The position numbers and the translations under genes are program-made. Of a DNA stretch of 40,494 bases, positions 1 to 7,912 are shown one piece after another. The stretch is from the NCBI RefSeq assembly GCF_004123795.1, contig NZ_MSSM01000004.1, forward strand, positions 1 to 40,494, given 5' to 3'. Numbering within the stretch: position 1 is the first letter of the stretch; every line of letters begins with the position of its first letter. This stretch comes from Lacticaseibacillus chiayiensis (GTDB lineage: Bacteria > Bacillota > Bacilli > Lactobacillales > Lactobacillaceae). The notes below the pieces were generated by a model. The model did not search any database, had not been told where the DNA came from, and saw only the letters and a program-made list of their open reading frames with translations.

Positions 1-354
1 TGCGTAACTATCATCAATCTGAAACGTTGTGCCATGATGGTGCCCAAATTTCACCAGCGACAAAACAAAGAAATCCTGATAATCAAACGTCCGCCACGTT
101 GCGGTTTTTAAAAACTCAGACAACTCAGCCGTCAGCTGTTCCTGTGAGCGCAGGAAAAAGGTCGGCACCTTTTGAAACCCACTAAAAGCGCGGTGATTAC
201 TGATTCGGATTGCCAAATATTGGCACATGTGACGGCCGAGAATCACGTAAATCGACTGACTTTTACGCGCACAATAAAAGCTGATCAGACAGTTTTCATC
301 ACCTAAAGCGCCAGCAATCGCGGCCTTCACCTGCAGTTCGCGTTTTTCATTCAT
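1..354 (-). CDS. Partial hypothetical protein (N-terminal 118 residues)
   Basis: The minus strand is open from an ATG at 354 to the window edge, so the C-terminus is missing. It begins MNEKRELQVKAAIAG and has an AGGTG ribosome binding site about 8 nt upstream. There is no signal peptide or membrane segment in the visible part. The residues look like a soluble mixed alpha/beta protein with many aromatic and basic positions. I do not recognise the family and assign no function. It is divergent from the RHH gene at 561, with about 200 bp between them. Confidence 0.6.
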   Translation of the reverse strand, partial: MNEKRELQVKAAIAGALGDENCLISFYCARKSQSIYVILGRHMCQYLAIRISNHRAFSGFQKVPTFFLRSQEQLTAELSEFLKTATWRTFDYQDFFVLSLVKFGHHHGTTFQIDDSYA

Positions 355-560
355 CCGATTCACCTCGCTTGGCTTTTGACATAAGGGTTTGCTACTAATT
401 TAACACAAGGACAGCTATGGCAACCCGCATTTTACTTGACAACATAAAAATATATAAATTGTCCTCTGACGTGTGATTAGCAATCGTCTGCAAGTATATG
501 TCCCAACATGAAGTCTTTTCATGGCATAATGTTTCTAGAAACAAGGAAAGGTGATCAAAA

Positions 561-788
561 ATGGCCGATACAACCGTAACTTACTTGCGATTCAACAACG
601 ACCAATACAAAAAAATTAAAGAACTTGCTGACTTCCATGGTGTTTCCGTCACGAAGTATATGCGTGAAGCTATCCTTGAGCGCCTGGAAGATGAAGAGGA
701 TTACAATGACGCAATGGCTAACCTAAGCTCAAGTCATGGTGAAACAGTCTCCAGCGCCGAAATCCGTACGCGTCTTGCATTAAGTTAA
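561..788 (+). CDS. Ribbon-helix-helix (RelB/DinJ or DUF6290-like) protein without adjacent toxin
   Basis: This is a 75-aa protein. Its N-terminus (VTYLRFNNDQYKKIKELADF, then a helix around VSVTKYMREAILERL) has the beta-strand/two-helix pattern of MetJ/Arc RHH DNA-binding proteins. The acidic tail (LEDEEDY) resembles the toxin-binding tails of RelB-type antitoxins. A good ribosome binding site (AGGAAAGGTG) precedes the ATG. Type II antitoxins of this class are normally followed by an overlapping RelE-like toxin, but nothing toxin-like follows here; the next gene is an esterase about 280 bp downstream. It could be an orphan antitoxin or a small stand-alone repressor. Confidence 0.75.
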   Translation: MADTTVTYLRFNNDQYKKIKELADFHGVSVTKYMREAILERLEDEEDYNDAMANLSSSHGETVSSAEIRTRLALS

Positions 789-865
789 TGGCGTCTCAAT
801 ACCTTTACCTTGATCAAATATGATTGACTTCAACCATATCGCTTTTGTTATGCCATGACATACGC

Positions 866-893
866 TTGTGACCGCCGAACGATTTGCTATACA
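866..893 (+). promoter_or_regulatory. Putative sigma-A promoter for the esterase gene
   Basis: TTGTGA at 866-871 and TATACA at 888-893 are separated by 16 nt. They lie about 170 nt upstream of the TTG start chosen for the esterase. The call is from sequence pattern only. Confidence 0.4.
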
Positions 894-1066
894 GTTTCCT
901 TTGTTGTACTTCAATCACGGGAGTACTTTTATGGAATTCGTTCGCTCAAAAACCGAATTCATAAAAGTGCTCTTTGTCGTCTCGGGCGAAAACAGCGCAG
1001 CAACTGCAAAAACTGCTTTGTGTGATTCCGCGACCAAATTCAATTTTTAGAAATGGAGCGATTGTT

Positions 1067-1876
1067 TTGGAAAAAAATCTAGCGCCGATCACCATTATTT
1101 CTGCTGGCCAATCTAACATGGACGGACGCGTACCGGTATCAGAACTCCCAGCTGACATTCATCTGCCGCTGACTAACTGCCACTATTGCAGCAACTACAC
1201 TCCCGACCACAACAAAGGGGTCTTTCAAGCCAGTCTGAAAACCAGCGATCTATCTCAGGATCGCTGGGGCTTCGACATGGTAACGTATCACAATATTTTG
1301 CAGCGGACGCCTTATCAAAGTCTGTACGTCATCAAATGTTCCGAAGGCGGGACATCAATTGACCCAACCGGTGACGGTGACCGCCACTGGACCACCCATT
1401 TTGACGAACTCGCCTCACCCGATGACTCTTTGTTACTAGCGTTTACTCACCTCATCAAGCAGTGTCTTGCCGCCAGCCAACAACACCTCGACATCAAGGC
1501 GATGCTTTGGCACCAAGGTGAAGCCGATCGCGGTTCCTATTCACAGACTGCAGCCGACCACTATTACGACAACCTCAAAGCCGTTTTCACCTACTGTCGC
1601 CAGTTAGTCGACAAACCCACCCTGCCAATCATCTGTGGCACCGTCAGCCACCACTCCGAACAATACGATCCGCAAGTCGAAAAAAGCATGATTCAACTCG
1701 CCACCGAAGACCCCAACATCCACATGATCGACATGGAAAACGGTACGCTGCTGGACGCCTACCATTTTGACGCCAAAAGCGCCGAATTCTTTGGCAATCA
1801 AGGCTTCAATTGCTTGATTGACCAGAAGATTATCGAAGGTAAAAAGTTAGATTTACCCGCAGTTAAGATTTATTGA
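1067..1876 (+). CDS. SASA-family (sialate O-acetylesterase-like / CE6-type) carbohydrate esterase
   Basis: A 269-aa SGNH-fold esterase from a TTG start at 1067. The frame is open upstream to an ATG at 974, but only the TTG has a ribosome binding site (GGAG at 1055-1058, 8 nt away), and the product then starts just before the first catalytic block. GQSNMDG (residues 14-20) holds the expected nucleophile Ser16. WHQGEAD (148-154) is the family's block III, and DAYHF (230-234) supplies the Asp/His pair. The family deacetylates acetylated sugars such as sialic acid or xylan side chains. No signal peptide is visible, so a cytoplasmic acetylated sugar is likely, but the substrate is unknown. The gene stands alone and ends in a bidirectional terminator. 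Confidence 0.8.
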   Translation: MEKNLAPITIISAGQSNMDGRVPVSELPADIHLPLTNCHYCSNYTPDHNKGVFQASLKTSDLSQDRWGFDMVTYHNILQRTPYQSLYVIKCSEGGTSIDPTGDGDRHWTTHFDELASPDDSLLLAFTHLIKQCLAASQQHLDIKAMLWHQGEADRGSYSQTAADHYYDNLKAVFTYCRQLVDKPTLPIICGTVSHHSEQYDPQVEKSMIQLATEDPNIHMIDMENGTLLDAYHFDAKSAEFFGNQGFNCLIDQKIIEGKKLDLPAVKIY

Positions 1877-1897
1877 CTTACGAACATTTACTTATAG

Positions 1898-1926
1898 AAA
1901 AAGCCTCCCATGCCGGAGACTTTTTT
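1898..1926. terminator. Bidirectional intrinsic terminator
   Basis: The arms AAAAAGCCTCC and GGAGACTTTTTT pair with one mismatch around a short loop, giving an A-run on one side and a T-run on the other. It sits between the convergent esterase and ASCH genes and can serve both. Confidence 0.75.
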
Positions 1927-1965
1927 GATGATGTCAAAATATGGTCAGACACCGCTCGTCACTCA

Positions 1966-2412
1966 TCAAACCGGATAAACAACATGAAACGATTCGAGAA
2001 CAATCCGCGCTGTCGCTGGGTCAAATTGTTTACCTGCTTCCGCATATTCAGCTTCAAAGAACGCTTCGTGAACCTGCCGCCAATAGGCTAGGCTGCGATC
2101 TCCTTCACCTTCGCGAAACGCATGGTCAGCGCTCACCGCCAAAAATGATTGGACTTCCACAGCATCCGTGTGCGTCACGCAAACGGGTTCGTTGGATGCA
2201 TTTAAGATCACATCATACGCCCCCGCTTGTGGCAAAGGTTCATCGACGCCATATAGATCGCGTGCACTTGCTGTTGCCGTTTTTTTACCAGCAAGCACGA
2301 GTGCTGCCAATGCATCTGCCTCAGCGCCAAATTGATAGGCACTTTGTAAAGGTGTGGATCCCGGCAGGCCCAGTACCTGCTTTGCCTGAGTGAAATAGTT
2401 TTCTGGTTTCAT
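1966..2412 (-). CDS. ASCH domain protein
   Basis: A 148-aa protein starting MKPENYFTQAKQVLGLPG, with GGAG upstream of the ATG. The central part (FGAEADALAALVLAGKKTATAS, then YDVILNASNEPVCVTHT) matches the ASCH fold of the EVE/PUA superfamily, including the typical G-K-K-T-A-T block and the late A(Y/F)xEG-E-x-D-xS-L-x-YWRxxHxxFF pattern. ASCH proteins bind RNA or modified nucleosides, and some small ones are amidohydrolases of N4-acetylcytidine. The exact substrate cannot be read from this sequence. It is monocistronic and convergent with the esterase gene. Confidence 0.85.
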   Translation of the reverse strand: MKPENYFTQAKQVLGLPGSTPLQSAYQFGAEADALAALVLAGKKTATASARDLYGVDEPLPQAGAYDVILNASNEPVCVTHTDAVEVQSFLAVSADHAFREGEGDRSLAYWRQVHEAFFEAEYAEAGKQFDPATARIVLESFHVVYPV

Positions 2413-2500
2413 TATCTTGCTCCTTGATTAAATGGTTCAATCGGACAAATACCTGCTGATTTTGGCCAATATATCTCGAAGATTTGAAGAAACAGCCACT

Positions 2501-2551
2501 GTCAAAAATATATCTCCTAGAAATGGCCAAAATTAAGAGAAATATTTTTAA
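2501..2551. repeat. Dyad repeat, copy 1 (downstream of fic)
   Basis: A near-palindrome centred on a GGCC. The left arm begins AAAAATATATCTCC and the right arm ends GAGAAATATTTTT. It matches the element at 3994-4044 at about 25 of 30 positions over the GAAAYGGCCAAAA...AGAAATATTTT core. The pair flanks the Fic gene. A weaker related stretch lies at 2460-2490. Confidence 0.6.
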
Positions 2552-2667
2552 AGTGTCTGACAATTGTGAGTTGTTGATCAACTTGCTTGAATCTTTTAAC
2601 CCAAAACATTTATCCACGAAATATCAAAATTAAACCAGCTGCGCGTATCCAATCGCATATAAAGTTG

Positions 2668-3945
2668 TTACTGTGGCTTATGTTCCTCGGTCATATACGC
2701 AATAAAACGCTGACTAACCGCATGAATCTTTGGCCGGTGTTTGACCAGTTCAATCCAGCCGTCTTCCTCAAGCTGATCAATGCTTTTCTTAATGCTGATT
2801 TGGCTATAGGTGCGTCCGTTAAACCCTTGCCTTGAAAGCAGCTCTTTCAAGGCGTTATCGTCCATGGTTGAATTTTCCCTTGATCCGAATAAATACGGTT
2901 GAATCAAGTAGGCCAGAATTGCTTTTTGATGATCCGTAAAATCCGCCGCCAAAATTCGATGGAACCAGTCCTCCAGTTTAACCTGACTTTGTTTAAGCGC
3001 CGTGATGATGTCCTTTTGACCTGTTTCGATAATGCGCATCAAGGTTTCGACGAAGAAAGTGACATCGCCGAAGTTTTTAGGATGTTCAACTTCCGCAAAC
3101 GCCTGATAGTATCTGTTCTTTGCCTTGCTAATGCTATTCGACAGACTAATGCCGGTCAGATAATCAAGCTTTTTTCCAAGATATGCGCATGCCAAATAGC
3201 GTCCGGTTCTTCCGTTGCCATCATAAAAAGGGTGCACATATTCGAAGAAGAAATGCGAAATGAGGGCTTTCAGAATAAAAGGCGTTTCATCATCATTCAT
3301 AAATTGGATGAGGGCTTCCATATCTTCTTTAACTTGCGCTTCATCAGGCGAGGGCCAATGGATAGCGCGGCCGGAAGCAGCATCATTGATGAAAACTTCC
3401 TTCGAACGGAAAACCTGGCCATCAGGTAAATCCGCTTTTTTGATTTCTCCTGCCGTGACATATTCCCATGTGGTTCTAATCTGGGTAACGTCAGTGATTT
3501 TAATGGAACGGTTTCGCCGAATGCCCAGATAAATATTGGCAAGCGAGCGGAAGCGCATGGGCGTTTTCTCTTTTTTCAGCGCACTCATCACCGCACTATA
3601 AAGTTCTCTGCGCGTGCTTCTAACGCCCTCAATTTCATTAGTGCTCATCAGCTCATTGACCAGCGTCTCTAAAAAGAACTGATCACTCGCGACATCAGGC
3701 AGTTCGCTAATCAGGCGCTTAATGGTCTCAGAGCGTTGCATCATCGAGATCGTCATTTTATAGATATCCGGCGTTAGAACGCAAAAAATCTGATGCGAGG
3801 CGATTGCCTTGTGGTCGCGTTCATTGGGACTCATCCATAAATTCGTTTTAACCGCGCTTTCTCCATTGATGCGGCGTTCATATTCTTCCGAAATGTTCAG
3901 TATACTTTGGCTGTAGCTCAGAACTCTCAACGTTTTGTATCCCAT
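2668..3945 (-). CDS. Fic-domain protein (class II AMPylator type) with C-terminal winged helix
   Basis: 425 aa. The Fic core motif HPFYDGNGRTGR (residues 238-249) is complete: His238 is the catalytic base, Asp/Asn bind Mg/phosphate, and both Arg are present. Upstream, TNEIEG (102-107) fits the (S/T)xxxE(G/N) auto-inhibitory motif on an N-terminal helix, which defines class II Fic proteins. The C-terminal ~90 residues look like a winged helix. Such proteins transfer AMP (or another nucleotide) from ATP to a target protein hydroxyl. The target is not predictable and no cognate partner gene is adjacent. The start is supported by GGAGGAG before the ATG. The gene stands alone between two dyad repeats. 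Confidence 0.9.
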   Translation of the reverse strand: MGYKTLRVLSYSQSILNISEEYERRINGESAVKTNLWMSPNERDHKAIASHQIFCVLTPDIYKMTISMMQRSETIKRLISELPDVASDQFFLETLVNELMSTNEIEGVRSTRRELYSAVMSALKKEKTPMRFRSLANIYLGIRRNRSIKITDVTQIRTTWEYVTAGEIKKADLPDGQVFRSKEVFINDAASGRAIHWPSPDEAQVKEDMEALIQFMNDDETPFILKALISHFFFEYVHPFYDGNGRTGRYLACAYLGKKLDYLTGISLSNSISKAKNRYYQAFAEVEHPKNFGDVTFFVETLMRIIETGQKDIITALKQSQVKLEDWFHRILAADFTDHQKAILAYLIQPYLFGSRENSTMDDNALKELLSRQGFNGRTYSQISIKKSIDQLEEDGWIELVKHRPKIHAVSQRFIAYMTEEHKPQ

Positions 3946-3993
3946 TGTTTCTCCTCCAAGAACATGACGTCAGGGGCGACTAAGGGGGTAAAG

Positions 3994-4044
3994 GTCAAAA
4001 TATTTATGCCGGAAACGGCCAAAACTTGAAGAAATATTTTCAAG
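3994..4044. repeat. Dyad repeat, copy 2 (upstream of fic)
   Basis: AAAATATTT at 3997-4005 and AAATATTTT at 4032-4040 are inverted around GGCC at 4017-4020. It is the counterpart of the repeat at 2501-2551 and lies about 50 bp upstream of the Fic start codon, where it could act as an operator or as a small transposon-like remnant. Confidence 0.6.
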
Positions 4045-4130
4045 AATGAGCATAACCGATTCGCTGCAAGTTTGCCAATTTAAAAATCCCCATTATCGCT
4101 ACCCATCAAGGCCCGCCTGCAACGCCTGCC

Positions 4131-4610
4131 TTACTTGTGATACGGACTGCCAATATTAATCATAAACGCCCGATAAATCTGCTCCATCAACACCAGGCGC
4201 ATCAACTGGTGCGGCATGGTTAGTTTGCCAAAACTTAACGTATCGTTCGCCCGCTTCATAACGGCTGGCGACAGACCAAGCGAGCCGCCGATGACGAACG
4301 TAATATCTGAGTGACCATACGTCCCCAGGTCGGCGATTTCTTTGGCGAAAACTTCAGATGGGCGTTGTTTGCCTTCAATCGCTAAAGCAATGACCCACTC
4401 TTTGTCCTTGATTTTGGCTAAAATGCGCTTGCCTTCTTTGTCCTTAACCGCCGCCATCTCGGCTTCGGACAGATTTTCCGGCGCTTTTTCGTCTGCCACT
4501 TCGACAATGTTGACTTTGGCGAACTTATCCATGCGCTTTAAATATTCCGCAATGCCTTCACGAAAATACTTTTCTTTTAACTTACCGACACCGATGATTT
4601 TAATATTCAC
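4131..4610 (-). CDS. rlmH: 23S rRNA (pseudouridine1915-N3)-methyltransferase RlmH
   Basis: 159 aa, the normal RlmH length. The SPOUT-fold SAM-binding loop [10 protein letters not shown] (105-114) and the C-terminal HQLMR...YRA...G.PYHK block are intact. RlmH is a homodimeric SPOUT methyltransferase that methylates pseudouridine 1915 in helix 69 of 23S rRNA on assembled 70S ribosomes. The start is a GTG (4608-4610) with AGGAG about 10 nt upstream. In many Firmicutes rlmH directly follows htrA in the wal cluster. Here it is on the same strand but about 18 kb away from htrA. Confidence 0.95.
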   Translation of the reverse strand: MNIKIIGVGKLKEKYFREGIAEYLKRMDKFAKVNIVEVADEKAPENLSEAEMAAVKDKEGKRILAKIKDKEWVIALAIEGKQRPSEVFAKEIADLGTYGHSDITFVIGGSLGLSPAVMKRANDTLSFGKLTMPHQLMRLVLMEQIYRAFMINIGSPYHK

Positions 4611-4756
4611 ACTGCTCGATACTCCTGTCGTTTACAACTTGTCACAACCATGTTCGATTTTAAGTATACCAGACGTTCTGTCAGGTTTAGCTATTGTCAT
4701 CGTTCGGTTTTTGGCGCAAAATAGACGGGTTGAGTTTTTTCAAATGAGGTAAATTG

Positions 4757-5857
4757 ATGATTGTTATTCGGCGTCTGATCAGAGATCGGGTCCTGCAGAT
4801 CACCGGCTTATTGGTCGTCATAAGTTTATTCATCGGCCGGCCTAAAATAAGTGACATAAGTTTTGCCACATTATGGTCCATTCTTGCCATGATGACGGTG
4901 ATTCAAATCTTCGAACACCTACATATTCTTGATTACTGGGCTTATCGGCTAACATCCCGGGCAAAAAACACACGCCAGTTAGCGTGGTGGTTTATTTTTC
5001 TTGCCATTTTTGCCAGTATGTTTCTTTCTAATGACGTCACGGTTTTAACGTTAATTCCGTTATATCTGCGGGTAGCTAAGAAATATCAGTTGCCGGAAAT
5101 TCTGCCAGTCACCTTAATCGGGCTGGCAGCTAATTTTGGGAGTGCCTTCACGCCGTTTGGCAACACCCACAACATTTTCCTGATGCATCAATTCCAGATT
5201 AATCTACGCCAATTTTTCAGCTGGTCAATGCCGCTTTTAGCCTGCAGTTTCCTAGTTTTGGTGGTGCTAAGCCTTTTTTTGCATAATGTCCCGGTGCCCA
5301 ACGTACCCACTGAACATATTCATATTCAGGTTCGGCCGACGATTTTTGCCATAGTTGTAGCGTGCGTGGTTTTCGCGGGCGTTATCGGCATCGTGCCTGC
5401 CTGGGTCGGCGCGGTGTTGGCAATTCTGCTATCGGTTGCGCTCGATCCAAAAGACATGAAAGAAGTGGATTACGCCGTTGTCCTAACCTTCGCTGGTTTT
5501 TTCGTGATTGTCAGCGTCGTTGGGCAGATTCCGTGGGTGACCCATTTTATTGCCAGCCTGGAAAATTCCGAGGATTCGGTTTACTTAAGCGGTGTCTTGA
5601 CGAGCCAGGTGATTTCCAACGTTCCGGCCACTGTTTTGTTGGCCCGGTTTACCGGTTATGTTGAAGCGCTATTTTATGGTTCCAACATTGGCGGTGTCGG
5701 CACGTTGGTCGGTTCGATGGCGAATTTGCTGGTTTTCAAACAATATCTGGTTTATGGCAGTCGCCCGCATGCACGCTTCTTTCTCGGCTTCACGATTTTC
5801 AACTTGATTGCGCTGGTGATTTTAGGGTGTGCCGGTTACTGGTTAACCATCCGCTAA
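4757..5857 (+). CDS. SLC13/ArsB-NhaD superfamily anion permease-like membrane protein
   Basis: About 366 aa and almost wholly hydrophobic, with roughly ten membrane segments. It has the repeated signatures of the ion transporter superfamily: SNDVTVLTLIPL in the first half and SNVPATVLLARF with GSNIGGVGTLVGSMANLLVF in the second. These match the substrate/Na-binding hairpins of SLC13, ArsB and NhaD-like carriers. The transported ion (dicarboxylate, sulfate, arsenite or Na+) cannot be decided. GAGGT at 4746-4750 with a 6-nt spacer favours the ATG at 4757 over the TTG at 4754. It is divergent from rlmH and is followed after 36 bp by the LacI regulator, possibly cotranscribed. Confidence 0.75.
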   Translation: MIVIRRLIRDRVLQITGLLVVISLFIGRPKISDISFATLWSILAMMTVIQIFEHLHILDYWAYRLTSRAKNTRQLAWWFIFLAIFASMFLSNDVTVLTLIPLYLRVAKKYQLPEILPVTLIGLAANFGSAFTPFGNTHNIFLMHQFQINLRQFFSWSMPLLACSFLVLVVLSLFLHNVPVPNVPTEHIHIQVRPTIFAIVVACVVFAGVIGIVPAWVGAVLAILLSVALDPKDMKEVDYAVVLTFAGFFVIVSVVGQIPWVTHFIASLENSEDSVYLSGVLTSQVISNVPATVLLARFTGYVEALFYGSNIGGVGTLVGSMANLLVFKQYLVYGSRPHARFFLGFTIFNLIALVILGCAGYWLTIR

Positions 5858-5893
5858 TCATCGTAAAATAAAAACAAAACGGAGGTGGGGTGC

Positions 5894-6877
5894 TTGAAAC
5901 TCACAATCACAGATGTCGCCGAAAAAGCCGGCGTGTCCAAGGCAACGATTTCCCGCTATTTGAATGGCCGCTTCGAGCATATGTCAGCGACCACCAAGGC
6001 ACACATCGCCGCGGTGATTGCGGAGCTTAACTACACGCCAAGCCCCCAAGCCAGTTCGCTGAAAACCAATCGCAGCCACTTGATCGGCGTGGTGGTGGCC
6101 GACATTTCCAATATTTATTCGACTTTACTCATTAGCGGCATCAACAAGGTCACCCAGCAGTCAATGGACCAGATTTTGATCAACGATGCAGCCAACGATC
6201 TGAAAAGCGAAGCAAAAGCGCTCGAAATGCTGCTGAGTATGAATGTGGACGGGATTATCATGCAGCCGCTGAGTCCTGTGGCGCATCACTACGACCTGAT
6301 TCGAGACAGCCAGACGCCCATGGTACTAGTTGACCGGATAACCCGACCGCTCACTTGGCCAACTGTCACGGCCGACGACTACCGATCGACCGCGAAACTG
6401 GCGCAGGCCATTCTTAACAGCCATTATGAAGACATATTGATCCTCATCAACCCGATCGCCCAGATTTCCACCCGGCAATCGCGGTATCAAGCGTTTGTGG
6501 ATACGTTCAAAAAGACGCCGACCACGGTTACTTTATTGGAAACAGACAACGACAGCATCACGCCACTTGCCAACTGGATCACAGCACATCCCCAGAAGCA
6601 TCCGCTCATTTTTGCCGGCAATGGCCGCTTGTTAATGGCAACGTTACGCTGGCTGCATGACAAAGGGTTGCGGATCCCGCAAGACGTTGCGCTCAGCGGC
6701 TATGACGACTGGGATTGGGCTGAATTAGTGACACCGGGCATCTCCGCCGTTTCACAACACCCTGATGTCATCGGTCAAACCGCAGCTGAACTACTCGCTC
6801 AGCAGATTGCTGGCGAACCGGTTGCGGTCCAGCGCATGGAAATTCCAGCCGATGTCCGAATTCGCTCATCATTTTGA
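5894..6877 (+). CDS. LacI-family transcriptional regulator (KdgR-like), probable repressor of the downstream sugar operon
   Basis: 327 aa. The N-terminal HTH (ITDVAEKAGVSKATISRYLNG) and hinge helix are followed by the periplasmic-binding-protein-like effector domain (SHLIGVVVADISNIYSTLLI to the C-terminal ALSGYDDWDW and QHPDVIGQTAAELL blocks). The TTG at 5894 is chosen because GGAGG (5881-5885) lies 8 nt upstream; a GTG at 5885 would overlap that site. It lies just before the isomerase/permease/kinase operon, whose promoter carries a palindromic GGAAACCGGTTTCC operator typical of LacI proteins. The effector is unknown, probably a sugar-acid or sugar-phosphate intermediate. Confidence 0.85.
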   Translation: MKLTITDVAEKAGVSKATISRYLNGRFEHMSATTKAHIAAVIAELNYTPSPQASSLKTNRSHLIGVVVADISNIYSTLLISGINKVTQQSMDQILINDAANDLKSEAKALEMLLSMNVDGIIMQPLSPVAHHYDLIRDSQTPMVLVDRITRPLTWPTVTADDYRSTAKLAQAILNSHYEDILILINPIAQISTRQSRYQAFVDTFKKTPTTVTLLETDNDSITPLANWITAHPQKHPLIFAGNGRLLMATLRWLHDKGLRIPQDVALSGYDDWDWAELVTPGISAVSQHPDVIGQTAAELLAQQIAGEPVAVQRMEIPADVRIRSSF

Positions 6878-6900
6878 TTCCAAAAATGGATACCAAAGCT

Positions 6901-6944
6901 AAATCGCTTCTAGAGATGAATAAAATCTCTGGAGGCGATTTTTG
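6901..6944 (+). terminator. Intrinsic terminator after the LacI gene
   Basis: Two 17-nt arms, AAATCGCTTCTAGAGAT and ATCTCTGGAGGCGATTT, pair fully if two G-U pairs are allowed. They are separated by a 6-nt loop and followed by TTTT. Confidence 0.85.
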
Positions 6945-7004
6945 CGTCCTTAAGCCGTGCGACCTTGGCCGCATTTTTCAATCAAAACAAAACGAGCATT
7001 TTAC

Positions 7005-7033
7005 TTGACCATAATTGTAAGCGCTTGTATAGT
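7005..7033 (+). promoter_or_regulatory. Promoter of the isomerase-permease-kinase-HPS-PHI operon with embedded cre site
   Basis: TTGACC (7005-7010) and TATAGT (7028-7033) are 17 nt apart. Between them lies TGTAAGCGCTTGTA (7016-7029), which matches the catabolite-responsive element consensus TGWAANCGNTNWCA at 12 of 14 positions. CcpA bound here would block RNA polymerase directly, so the operon is probably glucose-repressed. Confidence 0.75.
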
Positions 7034-7048
7034 GACAATGTGCTTTTA

Positions 7049-7062
7049 GGAAACCGGTTTCC
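7049..7062 (+). promoter_or_regulatory. LacI-type operator (perfect 14-bp palindrome)
   Basis: GGAAACCGGTTTCC is a perfect inverted repeat placed 16 bp after the -10 box, in the roadblock position. Its AAACCGGTTT core, with central CG, is typical of LacI/KdgR-type operators. The LacI gene immediately upstream is the obvious ligand. Confidence 0.7.
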
Positions 7063-7099
7063 CTATTGAATCGAGTTTAACTTTCTGTTCGTCATACCA

Positions 7100-7121
7100 T
7101 GCTCCTTGGCGCAAAGGAGCA
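7100..7121 (+). other. Leader hairpin masking or preceding the first RBS
   Basis: TGCTCCTT (7100-7107) and AAGGAGCA (7114-7121) form an 8-bp stem with a 6-nt loop in the operon's 5' leader. The 3' arm contains an AAGGAG that mimics a ribosome binding site; the true AGGAGG (7137-7142) follows 15 nt later. The CTCCTT arm could alternatively pair with the true site. A role in translation control is inference. Confidence 0.4.
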
Positions 7122-7150
7122 ACTCGCTCACTTTTTAGGAGGTTGTAACC

Positions 7151-7912
7151 ATGTTAGCACCAATCGTTGCTAATCTTTTATTGCTCGCTTCCGAATGGCA
7201 GGCCGGCCAATCACAAGCTGACCTCGTGTCAAAGTTGGTCAACTTGGGCTTTTCGACTATTGAAGTCAGACGGGAATATTTTCGCGATATTTCCCGAGAA
7301 CTGCCGCAAATAGCCGAACTTGCCAAGAATCAACAGCTGAAACTTTTCTACAGTGTTCCTGATGAAATTTTTATTGCTAAAGGTCAGGTTAATCCAAAGC
7401 TTCAGGGTTATTTGGATGAAGCAAAAGTCATGGGCGTGACCAAGATCAAGTGGAATATTGGCGCTTTTGCCGAGTTCTCCGGTGATCTTGCCAGTGCCTT
7501 GCTTCCGCTCACCCAGCAAGGAATTGAAATCAATATCGAAAATGATCAAACTACCACGAGTGGCCGCTTACAACCGATTTTGACATTTCTGCAAGCCGTC
7601 ACGGCCGCCAATGTTCCGATCGGCTATGTGTACGATCTAGGTAACTGGCCTTTTGTCGGTGAAGATCCGTTGAAGGCTGCGACCGCGCTGCGTCAATATA
7701 CACGGTACATCCATGTTAAAGACGACCTGACTGGCGGCGAAAAACCAGTCACCGTCCCGTTGGATCAAGGGGATCTGCCTTGGCGCGACATTTTGGCCAT
7801 TTTGCCCGACACAGTACCCATCGCATTGGAATATCCGACCGCACATCACGGCGTCATCTTAGCAGGTAAAAAGCTCCTGCAGGATGAGCTAGGGGGTCTC
7901 ACACATGAATAA
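7151..7912 (+). CDS. Sugar phosphate isomerase/epimerase family protein (AP-endonuclease-2-like TIM barrel)
   Basis: 253 aa with the xylose-isomerase-like TIM-barrel pattern: LVNLGFSTIEVRREYF near the start, KIKWNIGAF, IEINIENDQT (metal-ligand Glu), YDLGNWPFVGEDP, RYIHVKDD (His/Asp metal ligands) and IALEYPT near the end. Members isomerise or epimerise sugars, sugar acids or inositols using a divalent metal. AGGAGG lies 8 nt upstream of the ATG. It is the first gene of the operon and overlaps the next by 8 bp (translational coupling). In context it probably converts the imported substrate into the ketose or keto-acid used by the downstream kinase; the exact substrate is unknown. Confidence 0.8.
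   Translation: MLAPIVANLLLLASEWQAGQSQADLVSKLVNLGFSTIEVRREYFRDISRELPQIAELAKNQQLKLFYSVPDEIFIAKGQVNPKLQGYLDEAKVMGVTKIKWNIGAFAEFSGDLASALLPLTQQGIEINIENDQTTTSGRLQPILTFLQAVTAANVPIGYVYDLGNWPFVGEDPLKAATALRQYTRYIHVKDDLTGGEKPVTVPLDQGDLPWRDILAILPDTVPIALEYPTAHHGVILAGKKLLQDELGGLTHE

Noticed and set aside
868-1050. Small frame in the esterase leader (60 aa)
   Set aside because: No ribosome binding site, odd composition, and it overlaps the candidate promoter; the TTG at 1067 has the only good start context.
789-1066. RelE-like toxin after the RHH gene
   Set aside because: No frame of suitable length or sequence follows within the usual overlap distance.
4131-4150. SCC-type attachment site at the 3' end of rlmH
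   Set aside because: The rlmH end resembles the staphylococcal site only because the protein is conserved; no ccr recombinases or matching distal repeat are present.
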